Origin: Myxococcales bacterium
GTDB taxonomy: Bacteria; Myxococcota; UBA727; JABDBI01
Reading direction: 5' to 3'
Assembly (NCBI GenBank): GCA_023898405.1
Contig: CP060221.1
Span: 186,001-250,000, forward strand
DNA: 64,000 nucleotides
Positions 8,413 to 17,782 of this stretch are shown here, one piece after another. Positions within the stretch are counted from its first letter, which is position 1. Every line of letters begins with the position of its first letter. The position numbers and the translations under genes are program-made. The notes below the pieces were generated by a model, which was not told where the DNA came from, ran no database searches, and saw nothing but the letters and a program-made list of their open reading frames with translations.

Positions 8413-9678
8413 TTAAAAACGAACTAAAGAGCCCTTTCGAGTAAGAGCAAAAACTCTATCTCCCCCAAAACCAATTTTTGGGCCAAATCCCAATGAATTT
8501 CCAACAACTTGTACAAGTTTGCCATTTCGCAAATCAAACATCCCCATAGCTCCCAGGCTTGTTCCCATTATTAACTGATTATCTCGAACGAGCAATCGAG
8601 AAACTAAACCTAAAAACACACGCTTTCCAACTTCATTTTTTCGCTCAAAAATTGTGCTCTGTTGAGCGACTTTCGTCTTTAGCTGAAAAAAATTATTTTG
8701 CCACAGTGATAAGCCACCACTTTTAAGCGCATATAAGGAATCTTTTGTAGCAGCAAAAACCACATCATCCTTAAATGCCAATTGCTGGATTCCTGCAATA
8801 TCGACTTTCTCTTTTATCTGCCAATTTTTTATATCAATGGCTACCAGACCACCAGAGTATGAGGCCACCCACAATATACTGCCTATTAATTTAATGGGCG
8901 CCACAATATCAGGGAACACCTTATTAGATTGCGCACTGCTCAAGATAATTTCTTTTATAAGCTCTCCGCTCTTACTATCGAGTAACGAAAGATAGCCATC
9001 TGGATGCGGAGCCACTAAAATTCCCTTCTCTTCAGCGACGTAAGAAAGGCTTGAATTTGAAGTTAATCTCAAACGTTCTAAAGCTAAAGAACGCTCTACT
9101 CGCCATTTTTCATTACCCGCTCTTGACGAAAGAGCATAAACAGTTGCCACCCCAGTTGAGAAATACAATTCATTCCCTTCGAGCAACAAATCATTGTTTA
9201 TTTTACTATCTGCTTGAAATGAAAAAATATGCTTATATGAAAATGCATCATAGGCACTCACAACCCCCTTATCAGTTCCAAAATAAAGCAGCCCTTGATC
9301 CAAATCAAATAATGTATTGGTGACCACTCTGCCTGATGTAGGGATTTGAGCAAGAACACGCCCATCGTCTGCATCGAGAACATAAAGATAGCTATTTTGC
9401 GCACCTACAAATACGAGCCTTCGAGAAGCATCATAGCTTGGAGCACCATCTATGTTATCATTCCACAGCGAACATCGTTCCCCCTCGGAGGGAGGTCCCA
9501 TTAAAGAAGCCAAACAAGGCATATTTTGCTGTGGATCAACCATTAAATCGAGCTTCAACTCTTGTCCAAGAGCTGCAGTAGAATGAACTGCAGTGTTCCC
9601 CAAGTGCACACAAGCCGCACTTGACAGGAGCACTAACAAACCTATTCCACAATAATAAAAATCTCTCTTTGCGGTCAC
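8413..9678 (-). CDS. BamB-like PQQ-repeat beta-propeller lipoprotein
   Basis: A 421-residue lipoprotein: the signal peptide ends in LSSAAC with the lipidated cysteine at C23. The mature protein shows repeated propeller blades of the type LVFVGAQNSYLYVLDADDG, GLLYFGTDKGVVSAYD and LYFSTGVATVYALS, as in BamB. In the BAM complex BamB is an outer-membrane lipoprotein that helps beta-barrel insertion. Immediately upstream (20 bases) is a YfgM-like gene, matching the yfgM-bamB order of Proteobacteria and supporting the assignment. Divergence from enteric BamB is considerable, so another propeller lipoprotein is possible. Confidence 0.75.
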   Translation of the reverse strand: MTAKRDFYYCGIGLLVLLSSAACVHLGNTAVHSTAALGQELKLDLMVDPQQNMPCLASLMGPPSEGERCSLWNDNIDGAPSYDASRRLVFVGAQNSYLYVLDADDGRVLAQIPTSGRVVTNTLFDLDQGLLYFGTDKGVVSAYDAFSYKHIFSFQADSKINNDLLLEGNELYFSTGVATVYALSSRAGNEKWRVERSLALERLRLTSNSSLSYVAEEKGILVAPHPDGYLSLLDSKSGELIKEIILSSAQSNKVFPDIVAPIKLIGSILWVASYSGGLVAIDIKNWQIKEKVDIAGIQQLAFKDDVVFAATKDSLYALKSGGLSLWQNNFFQLKTKVAQQSTIFERKNEVGKRVFLGLVSRLLVRDNQLIMGTSLGAMGMFDLRNGKLVQVVGNSLGFGPKIGFGGDRVFALTRKGSLVRF

Positions 9679-9697
9679 ACTTATTCCCTAGGATCTA

Positions 9698-10423
9698 TTA
9701 CAGAGAATCTCTTAATCGCTTAGCTGCACTTTCATAGGATGAACCTGGAAATTCCTCCAATAAAAGTTCCACATACTTAAGAGCTTTTTCCTTCTCGGCC
9801 AATCTTGCAGCCTCCCATAACGCTGACTCTCTGCCCAAGGCAATTTTTTGTTCAATCAAAGCCTGGAAAGAGCTAAGAGCTTCTGCTGGCTGTCCATTTT
9901 TTTGATATGCATAACCAAGTCCGAGCATAGCAAAAGGATAAAGTTCATCACCGACTTTTAATCTTTTCGATGCATCCTGATACAACTCAACAGCTAGCTT
10001 TGCTTCATTATTTTCCAGTGCTATATGAGCCGCGTAAAGGCCTGCCAAGTTACCTACTCCACTTCCACCGTGAGTCTTAGCGATTCCGACGAGCTGGTTC
10101 TTTGCATCGGTCCACTTGGCCGTATTTTCCTCACCTGTCTTGGGAAGGTTTTCAATTGGTCGAAGAGCAGAAATATATGCACTAGAAGCCTGTTCGTTTG
10201 AGCGTTTCTGATAATACAGAAATGCACCAAACGCCCCTCCCGCCAAAAAAAGCGCTGCGATAAGCCCAGTTACAATTCCCTTATGTTCTTGGACCCAGCT
10301 TACAAGCTCAAATCCTTTTGCCTGATACTCATCTTGGAGACCCATTGCACGTTCTTCTTCCTGTCGTTTGCGTGCTTCTTTTTCTTCTTCAGTCTCAATT
10401 TTTTTCTTATGAATAACTACCAT
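9698..10423 (-). CDS. YfgM-like membrane-anchored TPR protein
   Basis: About 241 residues: a cytoplasmic, highly charged N-terminus (KKKIETEEEKEARKRQEEE), one transmembrane helix (GLIAALFLAGGAFGAFLYY), then a periplasmic helical region with tetratricopeptide-type repeats (LYPFAMLGLGYAYQKNGQPAEALSSF). This is the architecture of YfgM/TPR_21 proteins, which associate with the Sec translocon and periplasmic chaperones. The ATG at 10423 with AGGA upstream is preferred to an in-frame TTG at 10447. It leads the unit with the BamB-like and Nudix genes. Confidence 0.75.
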   Translation of the reverse strand: MVVIHKKKIETEEEKEARKRQEEERAMGLQDEYQAKGFELVSWVQEHKGIVTGLIAALFLAGGAFGAFLYYQKRSNEQASSAYISALRPIENLPKTGEENTAKWTDAKNQLVGIAKTHGGSGVGNLAGLYAAHIALENNEAKLAVELYQDASKRLKVGDELYPFAMLGLGYAYQKNGQPAEALSSFQALIEQKIALGRESALWEAARLAEKEKALKYVELLLEEFPGSSYESAAKRLRDSL

Positions 10424-10750
10424 GGTGCGTTCGTTCCTATTCAGCAAATATCAATGTCAAAATAGCCTAGCTCATCGCCGTTTATCAATACCCAAATTTG
10501 GCAAGATGACAATCTAAACGACACTCCCTAATAAAATAACAGAGGATTTCTTACCGGCTCAGGAAAAAAAATCAAGCTTTTATTATTGATTCCTCCTCCA
10601 TAACTCTATTTTTGTCAAAAACATTTCAAAGAGAATTTAAAAGACTGGACAATATTTTTTTGGAATTTCATTTTTTTCATTCTTGCAACTCATTTTTTTC
10701 CTGAGCTTCAAGAAAAAGGCTTAACTTATTTTTGCCTTTCCAGATAGTTT
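10424..10750. other. AT-rich intergenic region
   Basis: About 330 bases upstream of tRNA-Leu, rich in T tracts. It should hold the promoter of the minus-strand YfgM-like gene, but I could not pick a convincing -35/-10 pair. No gene or RNA was recognised. Confidence 0.4.
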
Positions 10751-10772
10751 TTTTACAAGGGGACTTGTAAAA
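10751..10772. repeat. Perfect 9-bp inverted repeat over the tRNA-Leu promoter
   Basis: TTTTACAAG (10751-10759), four central bases, then CTTGTAAAA (10764-10772). The repeat covers the -35 hexamer and most of the spacer of the promoter below, the position of a repressor operator. Confidence 0.6.
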
Positions 10773-10780
10773 GAGATAAT
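10752..10780 (+). promoter_or_regulatory. Predicted promoter of tRNA-Leu
   Basis: TTTACA (10752-10757), a 17-bp spacer and GATAAT (10775-10780). The predicted start near 10787 is about 15 nt before the mature tRNA 5' end. Confidence 0.6.
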
Positions 10781-10801
10781 AATGATTAATCTGCTCCGAA
10801 A

Positions 10802-10886
10802 GCGGCGGTGGTGGAACGGTAGACACGCTACCTTGAGGTGGTAGTGGCCAAAAGCTGTGGGAGTTCGAGTCTCCCTCGCCGCACCA
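10802..10886 (+). tRNA. tRNA-Leu (GAG)
   Basis: An 85-nt class II tRNA. The acceptor GCGGCGG pairs with the 3' strand ending CGCCGC, the CCA end is encoded, and there is a long variable arm. The anticodon stem CTACC/GGTAG encloses TTGAGGT, giving anticodon GAG (Leu, CUC/CUU). The T arm carries GTTCGAGTC. It is followed directly by a terminator, so it is transcribed singly. Confidence 0.95.
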
Positions 10887-10914
10887 AAAAAAGCGCTCAC
10901 ATGAGCGCTTTTTT
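10887..10914 (+). terminator. Terminator after tRNA-Leu
   Basis: AAAAAAGCGCTC pairs with GAGCGCTTTTTT around an ACAT loop; the T-run immediately follows the stem. It starts at the base after the CCA end. Confidence 0.9.
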
Positions 10915-10947
10915 CGTTTTTAGATTATTAAAAATATGGGAAAGAAA

Positions 10948-12006
10948 CTAACTCTGGGCCTTTAGAGCTTCTGCCTGGAAATGTGTGCGCAGCTTTGTAA
11001 TAAGATCATCAAGCTCACCTGCAAAAAGCTCCGCCAGGTTACGCACGGACAACCCTACTCTATGATCAGTGCATCGATCCTGAGGAAAATTGTAGGTTCG
11101 AATTTTTTCCGAACGATCACCGCTGCCAACCATTCCTTTCCGTTCTGCCGCTCTTTCCTTGTTTATTTCATCTTGCATGCGATCATAAAGCCTTGCCCGT
11201 AAAACCTTCAAAGCCTTCGCCTTATTTTTATGTTGACTTTTTTCATCCTGGCACTGAACAACAAGACCAGAAGGGATATGCGTAATCCTTACAGCAGAAT
11301 CTGTCGTATTTACACTCTGCCCACCAGGACCACCCGCACGAAATACATCGACACGAATATCTTTTTCTTCAATTTTTACATCAACTTCTTCTGCTTCGGG
11401 AAGAACAGCTACTGTGCAGGCCGAAGTATGAACTCGCCCCTGCGTCTCAGTCCGAGGAACTCTTTGCACACGATGCACACCAGCTTCATATTTCAGATTG
11501 GAGTAAACATCGCTTCCGCTGATAGTAACAGTGATTTCTTTGTAACCACCTTTTGAGCCTTCTGAAACGTTCATTATCTCTACTTTCCAGCGTTTTATTT
11601 CAGCATAGCGTGCATACATATTAAAAAGCTCGCCTGCAAACAAACTTGCTTCATCTCCGCCCGTACCAGCACGAATTTCCAAAATTACGTTCTTTTCGTC
11701 CAACGGGTCCTTTGGCAAAAGCAAAATTTTAATAGAATCATTCGTTTCATTAATTTCTTGCTTGAGGCGATCAACTTCTTCTTTGGCCATAGCCCGAATC
11801 TCTGGATCATTATCCTTGAGCAGTTCCTGATTATCTTGCAGTTCTTGTTCACTCCTCAACAAGGATTCGTAAGCACCAACTACAGGCTCGAGCTGACTAC
11901 GCTCCTTATTAAGTTTAAGCATAGTCGCTTGATCATTTACAGATTCGCCCAGCTTCGCGAGAATTGCGTCATAGCGTTCTTTTATTTTGGTTAATTTGTC
12001 ATGCAT
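10948..12006 (-). CDS. prfA: Peptide chain release factor 1
   Basis: A 352-residue class I release factor. The stop-codon recognition tripeptide is of the PxT type (P184-R185-T186), marking RF1 (UAA/UAG) rather than RF2. The catalytic GGQ is at residues 228-230 in RAGGPGGQSVN. Its length and GTGGDEA segment agree with PrfA. It follows rpmE and a small membrane gene, with only four bases to the latter, so the three form one unit. The usual partner methylase prmC is not adjacent. Confidence 0.96.
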   Translation of the reverse strand: MHDKLTKIKERYDAILAKLGESVNDQATMLKLNKERSQLEPVVGAYESLLRSEQELQDNQELLKDNDPEIRAMAKEEVDRLKQEINETNDSIKILLLPKDPLDEKNVILEIRAGTGGDEASLFAGELFNMYARYAEIKRWKVEIMNVSEGSKGGYKEITVTISGSDVYSNLKYEAGVHRVQRVPRTETQGRVHTSACTVAVLPEAEEVDVKIEEKDIRVDVFRAGGPGGQSVNTTDSAVRITHIPSGLVVQCQDEKSQHKNKAKALKVLRARLYDRMQDEINKERAAERKGMVGSGDRSEKIRTYNFPQDRCTDHRVGLSVRNLAELFAGELDDLITKLRTHFQAEALKAQS

Positions 12007-12010
12007 AGGA

Positions 12011-12193
12011 CTAGCCTACCCCTTTAGATGAAGGGGTGTCTGAACTTTCGTTCTCATACTTGCCTTTAATTACTCGGAAAATAACATAAATTCCAAAAAA
12101 AGACGGTAAGAGGACAACGAAAATAAAAGCAAAAAAAGGAAAGATTATATCGAACAAACCAGGCGAAAAAAGTCGTTCCAAGGTGTTGGACAT
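12011..12193 (-). CDS. Small single-pass membrane protein
   Basis: A 60-residue protein with one long hydrophobic segment (IIFPFFAFIFVVLLPSFFGIYVIF) and a short charged tail ending in Ser/Thr/Pro residues. GGAG lies 5 nt before the ATG, a good ribosome site. It sits between rpmE and prfA with 28 and 4 bases on either side, so it is co-transcribed with translation genes. No family recognised. Confidence 0.6.
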   Translation of the reverse strand: MSNTLERLFSPGLFDIIFPFFAFIFVVLLPSFFGIYVIFRVIKGKYENESSDTPSSKGVG

Positions 12194-12221
12194 ATTTACT
12201 CCAGCCTGACCGAAAATTTAA

Positions 12222-12425
12222 TTATTTTTTAGCGGCTTGATACTTTTTACGGAAACGATCAATACGACCTTCTGTATCCACGAGCTTAGCTTTACCTGTA
12301 TAAAAAGGATGGCATGCCGAGCAAATGTCAATATTGTAATTCTTAGTGCTACGTGTCTCGTATTTAGCTCCACAGGCACAGATAATACTTACTGATTCAT
12401 AGTTTGGATGAATTTCTGGTTTCAT
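12222..12425 (-). CDS. rpmE: 50S ribosomal protein L31, zinc-binding type
   Basis: A 67-residue L31 of the C+ type: HPNYE near the N-terminus and zinc cysteines C16, C18, C35 and C38 in CACG and CSACHPFY. The zinc-containing paralogue is normally used under zinc sufficiency; a Cys-less copy is not visible here. A good AGAGGG site precedes the ATG. It leads the rpmE - small membrane gene - prfA unit and is divergent from alaS. Confidence 0.95.
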   Translation of the reverse strand: MKPEIHPNYESVSIICACGAKYETRSTKNYNIDICSACHPFYTGKAKLVDTEGRIDRFRKKYQAAKK

Positions 12426-12536
12426 TAGGACCCTCTTTCTTTTTTTATCTACAGTTAAATAATTCTAACCCAGGTGTTTTAGCAATAAACTTAGCAAAGT
12501 CAACGCTCTTAGGGCGAGCTGTGTTTAAAAGACATC

Positions 12537-12565
12537 TTGCATATACTTGTATGAAACTCTATACC
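12537..12565 (+). promoter_or_regulatory. Predicted promoter of alaS
   Basis: TTGCAT (12537-12542), a 17-bp spacer and TATACC (12560-12565), giving a start near 12572, about 23 nt before the ATG. Confidence 0.45.
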
Positions 12566-12594
12566 GGCACTTTACGTTTTTAAGGTAGGTAATC

Positions 12595-15237
12595 ATGACC
12601 ATCAGCAGCCAATCTCTGCGCTCTTCATTTCTTGAGTTTTTTCAACAACATGGGCATAGCATTGAAAAAAGCGCGCCCCTAATTCCTAAAGACGATCCAA
12701 CCCTTCTTTTCGTTAACGCAGGAATGGTTCAGTTCAAAAATGTTTTTACTCAAAAAGAAACACGCCCATACACCAGGGCTGCTACCAGCCAAAAATGCGT
12801 TCGGGCTGGTGGAAAGCATAATGATCTAGAGAATGTTGGCCAAACAGCGCGCCATCACACTTTTTTTGAGATGCTGGGAAATTTTTCATTCGGCGATTAT
12901 TTCAAAGAAGAAGCTATAACCTTGGCATGGAAATTTCTTACAGAAGTCATAAAACTCGATAAACAGCGATTGAGCGTGAGTGTTTTTGCCGGTGATGAGC
13001 ATATCCCTGCAGATATTGAGGCAGAAAAAATTTGGCATGAAAAAATTGGCGTACCCAAAGAGCGCATCAAACGTCTCGGCCGAGCTGATAACTTCTGGCA
13101 AATGGGAGATACCGGTCCATGTGGACCTTGTACCGAAATTCATTATGACCGTGGTGATATAAAGGTAGGATTTGGTAACGACGATATTGATGATCGCAAT
13201 GTCGAAATTTGGAATTTGGTGTTCATGCAATATGAACAAAAAGCAGATGGCACATTAAGCCCCCTGCCTGCTCCCTGCGTTGATACTGGCATGGGTCTTG
13301 AGCGGCTAAGCTGCGTTGTCAACCAACTTGCTAGCAATTACGACACTGATCTTTTGCTGCCACTCGTTCTTAAGGCCGCTTCTTTAAGCAATAAAGTCTA
13401 TGGGGCTTCTGATTCACATGATGATATGGCCATGCGTGTTATCGCAGATCATGCTCGTGCTACAGCTTTTTTGATTGCCGATGGATTGTTTCCCAGCAAT
13501 GAAGGGCGCGGCTATGTTTTACGACGCATTATGCGGCGAGCCATTCGGCACGGAGCTCAACTTGGACTTGATAGTGTTTTTTTTCATCTTGTATGCCTAG
13601 AAGTTGTTGAGCTCATGAAGGAAATCTATCCTGAACTTACTGATGCGCGCGCAGTCATTGAAAAAGCTGTTTTACAAGAAGAAGAATCATTTCGGCGCAC
13701 ACTCGATAGAGGTCTAGCCTTGTTTGCTCAGCAGACAAAAAATTTAAAAGCTGGCGATTCATTGAGCGGCATCATTGTGTTTCGCCTCCACGAAACCTAT
13801 GGCTTTCCGCCCGATTTAACACAAGACTTAGCCAAAGAACGGCAGCTAAACATTGAATGGGAAAGTTTTCACCAAGCACAAAAAGAGCATGAGGAAAAAT
13901 CTGGGCAAGGCCTGGGGCTCAAAGGTATTGATGACGTATTTATTAAACTAAGCGAGCGTTTGGGTAAAACTGCTTTTCATAATCAGTCTTCTATGTCGCA
14001 ACTTAAAGTGCTTGCCCTACTTTCTGATAACCACGAAGTAAAAGACATCAAGGCTTCTGAAAAAGGAATTATTATATTGGATAAAAGTCCTTTTTATGGC
14101 GAGTCTGGTGGGCAAATTGGTGATACAGGACTGTTAAGCACTAAAGATATTAAAGCTCGCGTCTATGACACAAAGAAAATTGCAGGACTTCACATCCATT
14201 TGGTTGAAGTGCTTCAAGGAAACATTGAGACCTCAACAGTATTAGAGGGACATGTTGATTGGGAACGTCGACAAGCCATAATGCGTAACCATTCAGCCAC
14301 TCATTTACTCCATGCAGCTTTAAGAAAAATTCTTGGAGACCATGTAGTGCAGAAAGGATCTTTAGTTGCTCCTGATCGTCTGCGTTTTGATTTTGCCCAT
14401 TTCGAGGCCATGACTCGAATCCAACTCCATACGGTCGAAAATTTAGTAAATCACTGGATTTTACTCAACGAAGAGGCAAAAATTCAAGAAATGACTATGG
14501 AAGAAGCTAAAGCCTATGGAGCCTTAGCGCTCTTCGGAGAAAAATACGAAAGCAAAGTACGCGTACTTGATATGGGTTCCCATTCTATCGAACTTTGCGG
14601 CGGTACCCACTGCTCCCGCACAGGCGACATTGGGTCTTTTCGTATTATAAGTGAAAGCCCACTAGCTCAAGGAATCCGCAGAATAGAAGCTGTATCTGGT
14701 GAAGCGGCTCTCACATTTGCCCAAAATCAAAGTGCTATTCTTACAGATCTTTCTCACAAACTTGGCATTAAAGCCTCTGATCTTCCACTAAAGATCGATC
14801 AACTTTTGATTCAAATTAAAAAATCCGAAGCTGATCTGAAATCCCAAGCGGCAAGTTCTTTAAAGACAAAGGCAAAGGAAATAGCTGCTGCCGCTAAAAC
14901 TATTGGCACCACTCGTTTTGTCGGAGAAATCGTAACTATTACCACTGACAACAATGAACTGCGTGCCTATGCTGATTTTATTCGTGATGCATTGGGCAGT
15001 GGCGTTGTAGCACTCGCCACTCAGCAAGATGATAATAAATGCTCGCTTCTCATCGCAGTTACTAAGGATCTAAGCTCTAAATTGCACGCTGGAAAAATTG
15101 TTGCCCAAATAGCCCCCATCATTGACGGCAAAGGCGGTGGCAGGCCTGACTTTGCACAAGCCGGAGGCAGCAAAGCCTCAGCTATCACTCAAGCCATAGA
15201 AAAAATTAAAGATTTGTTGAAAGATACTCTGGGCTAA
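12595..15237 (+). CDS. alaS: Alanyl-tRNA synthetase
   Basis: An 880-residue full-length AlaRS. The N-terminal class II core has LRSSFLEFFQQHGH, FVNAGMVQFK and GDTGPCGPCTEIHYDRG. The editing domain has the zinc motifs NHSATHLLHAAL and CGGTHCSRTGDIG. The C-terminal C-Ala region ends with GGGRPDFAQAGG. It charges tRNA-Ala and clears Ser/Gly mischarging. It has its own promoter and is divergent from rpmE. No clear terminator follows. Confidence 0.97.
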   Translation: MTISSQSLRSSFLEFFQQHGHSIEKSAPLIPKDDPTLLFVNAGMVQFKNVFTQKETRPYTRAATSQKCVRAGGKHNDLENVGQTARHHTFFEMLGNFSFGDYFKEEAITLAWKFLTEVIKLDKQRLSVSVFAGDEHIPADIEAEKIWHEKIGVPKERIKRLGRADNFWQMGDTGPCGPCTEIHYDRGDIKVGFGNDDIDDRNVEIWNLVFMQYEQKADGTLSPLPAPCVDTGMGLERLSCVVNQLASNYDTDLLLPLVLKAASLSNKVYGASDSHDDMAMRVIADHARATAFLIADGLFPSNEGRGYVLRRIMRRAIRHGAQLGLDSVFFHLVCLEVVELMKEIYPELTDARAVIEKAVLQEEESFRRTLDRGLALFAQQTKNLKAGDSLSGIIVFRLHETYGFPPDLTQDLAKERQLNIEWESFHQAQKEHEEKSGQGLGLKGIDDVFIKLSERLGKTAFHNQSSMSQLKVLALLSDNHEVKDIKASEKGIIILDKSPFYGESGGQIGDTGLLSTKDIKARVYDTKKIAGLHIHLVEVLQGNIETSTVLEGHVDWERRQAIMRNHSATHLLHAALRKILGDHVVQKGSLVAPDRLRFDFAHFEAMTRIQLHTVENLVNHWILLNEEAKIQEMTMEEAKAYGALALFGEKYESKVRVLDMGSHSIELCGGTHCSRTGDIGSFRIISESPLAQGIRRIEAVSGEAALTFAQNQSAILTDLSHKLGIKASDLPLKIDQLLIQIKKSEADLKSQAASSLKTKAKEIAAAAKTIGTTRFVGEIVTITTDNNELRAYADFIRDALGSGVVALATQQDDNKCSLLIAVTKDLSSKLHAGKIVAQIAPIIDGKGGGRPDFAQAGGSKASAITQAIEKIKDLLKDTLG

Positions 15238-15459
15238 GCTCGACTAGCGGTAAATAAACAGTCATGGCCTTAGCTAAAATCTAGTTAAGGTACCTGGAAA
15301 GTTATTTCAACAAATTTGTCTCACTGCCACTTTTAACTCCTTAAAATTCATCAGCTTTTTCCTTGGATTCTTCTTTTTATCCATCTTCGCTGAAAACTCA
15401 ATGTTTGTCAGGTTTGGAGTTATTAAACTCAACATATATACCTCAATAATGGTTGTTTT

Positions 15460-16188
15460 ATGAAAATATATATTTTATCTATTTTTATCGTTATGAATGC
15501 TGCCGGTACTTCCTTTTCCTTAAATATATCCCCGGTGTCTGACTCTGATAATATTATTCGTTCATTTTTAACCAGCATATTTAGAGACAACAAAGATCAT
15601 GTAGAAAATATTTCCCACAAGCATTTCAAGTCATTTTCCGAACATCAAACTCCGCGAGCAACCGTTCTTTCCTGTTCTGACTCGAGGGTACAGGCAGATG
15701 CCTTTCATAAGGATCCTGTGAACGATCTCTTTTGGATTCGCAATATTGGCAACCAAATGAAACCAACTGAGGGTTCTATAGAATACGGAGTTAACAATCT
15801 CCATACTCCGATATTAATGATCGTTGGACATACAAATTGCGGTGCCGTTCATGCTGCCTTGGGAGATTACAGCAAGGAAGCCCAATCTGTGCGTAAAGAA
15901 TTAGATAATCTGCATCTTACGCATGGTATAAATCCCAATAGCGCTGTTATTGAAAATGTCGATAATCAAGTGGCATTTGCTCTTAACAAATATAAAAATA
16001 AAATTGCCAATAAATCCCTTGTGGTACTTGGGCTAATTTATGATTTTAGAGATGATTTAAAGAAAGGTCGTGGTCGATTGATTTTGGTCAACTTAAATGG
16101 AGAAAAAGATCCTTCAAGTATCAGGAAAAGCATATATCTCAAAGATTTGAATGGTGCTGACCACTTGGTAGTATTGCCAAACAATTAA
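15460..16188 (+). CDS. Exported beta-class carbonic anhydrase
   Basis: A 242-residue protein with an N-terminal signal peptide (MKIYILSIFIVMNAAG, cleavage about residue 20) followed by a beta-carbonic anhydrase domain. The zinc ligands and catalytic dyad are intact: C72 and D74/R76 in CSDSR, H124 and C127 in HTNCGAVHAAL. It would interconvert CO2 and bicarbonate in the periplasm. Periplasmic beta-type enzymes exist but are less common than alpha-type ones. The gene stands alone between alaS and the opposing purB. Confidence 0.88.
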   Translation: MKIYILSIFIVMNAAGTSFSLNISPVSDSDNIIRSFLTSIFRDNKDHVENISHKHFKSFSEHQTPRATVLSCSDSRVQADAFHKDPVNDLFWIRNIGNQMKPTEGSIEYGVNNLHTPILMIVGHTNCGAVHAALGDYSKEAQSVRKELDNLHLTHGINPNSAVIENVDNQVAFALNKYKNKIANKSLVVLGLIYDFRDDLKKGRGRLILVNLNGEKDPSSIRKSIYLKDLNGADHLVVLPNN

Positions 16189-16371
16189 ATCCTCAAAGAA
16201 GCCCCTGTTTAGGCGACTGTCAACTTTGAAATAAAGGTATGTTGGATCCAAATTATCTATGTATCTAGTTCTTAATAACCAAGGGGCCACATTCAAAAAG
16301 AAGATACAACTGTTCCTTAACTAGATCCAGCAAATTACCCTTGAAGGATTGCTTAAATTTTTTCTGCAACA

Positions 16372-17700
16372 CTAGCGCGCATTGAGTGCTGGCCGCAAAC
16401 ATAAATTTTCGACGCGCTCAAACATAGAATCTTCATGCCTTAGGGTAAACGCTGGCGAGAAAATTTGTTCAAATTCATCTTTGGTTAAAAAGTTTTCGAC
16501 ACCTGTATCTCGCAAATTTTCTTTCATTGATCCATGAGCTCCGAGTGCTGCTTTTTGCACAAGCTCATAGGCCTGCTGTCGCATCATTCCTTTATTCACC
16601 AAGGCAAGCATAAGACCTTGAGAGTAGAGTTTATCTCCCGCTTGCTCTAGATTGTGGGACAATTTTTCTTTGTCCACTACCAAGTGAGCAATAATATCGT
16701 TAAGTCGTTCAAGAGCAAATTCCATCAAACTTGTGGCATCTGGAGCAATAATGCGCTCGACCGAACTATGAGAAATATCTCTTTCGTGCCACAATGCCTG
16801 ATTTTCAAAGGCAGCCAAAGCATAAGAGCGCATCATTCTCATTAAACCGCTAAGATTTTCACTCAGAACCGGATTTTTCTTGTGAGGCATGGCAGATGAC
16901 CCCTTTTGTTTCAGAGAAAATGGCTCAAATGCCTCTTTTACCTGTCCATGCATCAACAGTCTTATCTCAACAGCAAGTCTTTCTATTGAGCCTGCCAGAC
17001 ATGCAAGAGCACCAAAGTACGCCGCATGCCGATCACGAGCTACCACCTGGGTTGCAACAGTCTCTGCTTTGAGTCCTAGATTTTGCAGCGCTCGGTCTTC
17101 GATATGTGGATGCGTGTGGGCGTAAACCCCCACTGCTCCCGAAAATTTTCCTACACTTATTTCTTGGGTAGCTTGCTTGAAACGTTGCCGCCCTCGCCAC
17201 ATCTCACATGCATGGCTCAAAAGTTTCAAACCAAAGGTGGTAGGTTCAGCTGCTTGCCCATGGGTGCGCCCCAGCATCAGGACACCTTTATAATTCCGAG
17301 CCTGTTGCCATAGGGAATTAATAATTTGATCAAGCTTTTTATCTATCTCGACAGCTGCTCCATTCAAAAGCAACGCAAAAGAAGTATCGACAATATCAGA
17401 TGAAGTAAGTCCCACATGAATAAGCCGCGCTTGCTTTCCGATTTTTTCTTCTAAAACATGCAAAAAGGCAATAACATCGTGTTTTACAATGGCATCATAT
17501 TCTTTTACCCGAATAGAAAATTCTTGCCAGTCAATAGAGTCTTCGTAGCCATATAAATCATTTATAAGTTTTTCATCATAACGATCGTAAAATTCTAAGT
17601 ATGCTTTAAGATAGGCACATTCCACTTGATACCATGTACGAAATTTCCGAGCATCGCTCCACCACTCTTTCATCGACTTAGATTGATAACGATCGATCAT
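16372..17700 (-). CDS. purB: Adenylosuccinate lyase
   Basis: A 442-residue fumarase/aspartase-superfamily enzyme with the signature GSSAMPHKKNP, the GRTHGQAAEPTTFG segment and HVGLTSSDIVDT. It acts twice in purine synthesis, on SAICAR and on adenylosuccinate. The ATG at 17700 is preferred over an in-frame TTG at 17718 because it has GAGAGG about 10 nt upstream. It lies 82 bases downstream of dut on the same strand. Another purine gene, purE, is far away at 57 kb, so the pathway genes are scattered. Confidence 0.95.
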   Translation of the reverse strand: MIDRYQSKSMKEWWSDARKFRTWYQVECAYLKAYLEFYDRYDEKLINDLYGYEDSIDWQEFSIRVKEYDAIVKHDVIAFLHVLEEKIGKQARLIHVGLTSSDIVDTSFALLLNGAAVEIDKKLDQIINSLWQQARNYKGVLMLGRTHGQAAEPTTFGLKLLSHACEMWRGRQRFKQATQEISVGKFSGAVGVYAHTHPHIEDRALQNLGLKAETVATQVVARDRHAAYFGALACLAGSIERLAVEIRLLMHGQVKEAFEPFSLKQKGSSAMPHKKNPVLSENLSGLMRMMRSYALAAFENQALWHERDISHSSVERIIAPDATSLMEFALERLNDIIAHLVVDKEKLSHNLEQAGDKLYSQGLMLALVNKGMMRQQAYELVQKAALGAHGSMKENLRDTGVENFLTKDEFEQIFSPAFTLRHEDSMFERVENLCLRPALNAR

Positions 17701-17782
17701 GACAAAAAATCCTCTCAATTATGGCTATTTGTTCAACAAAAGTCTTTTTAAAAAATAACTAAGACTGTTTTGTAAATAATCT

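Noticed and set aside
15268..15290. Hairpin CCTTAGCTA/TAGTTAAGG after alaS as a terminator
   Set aside because: No following T-run, and it contains a G-U; left out as a feature.
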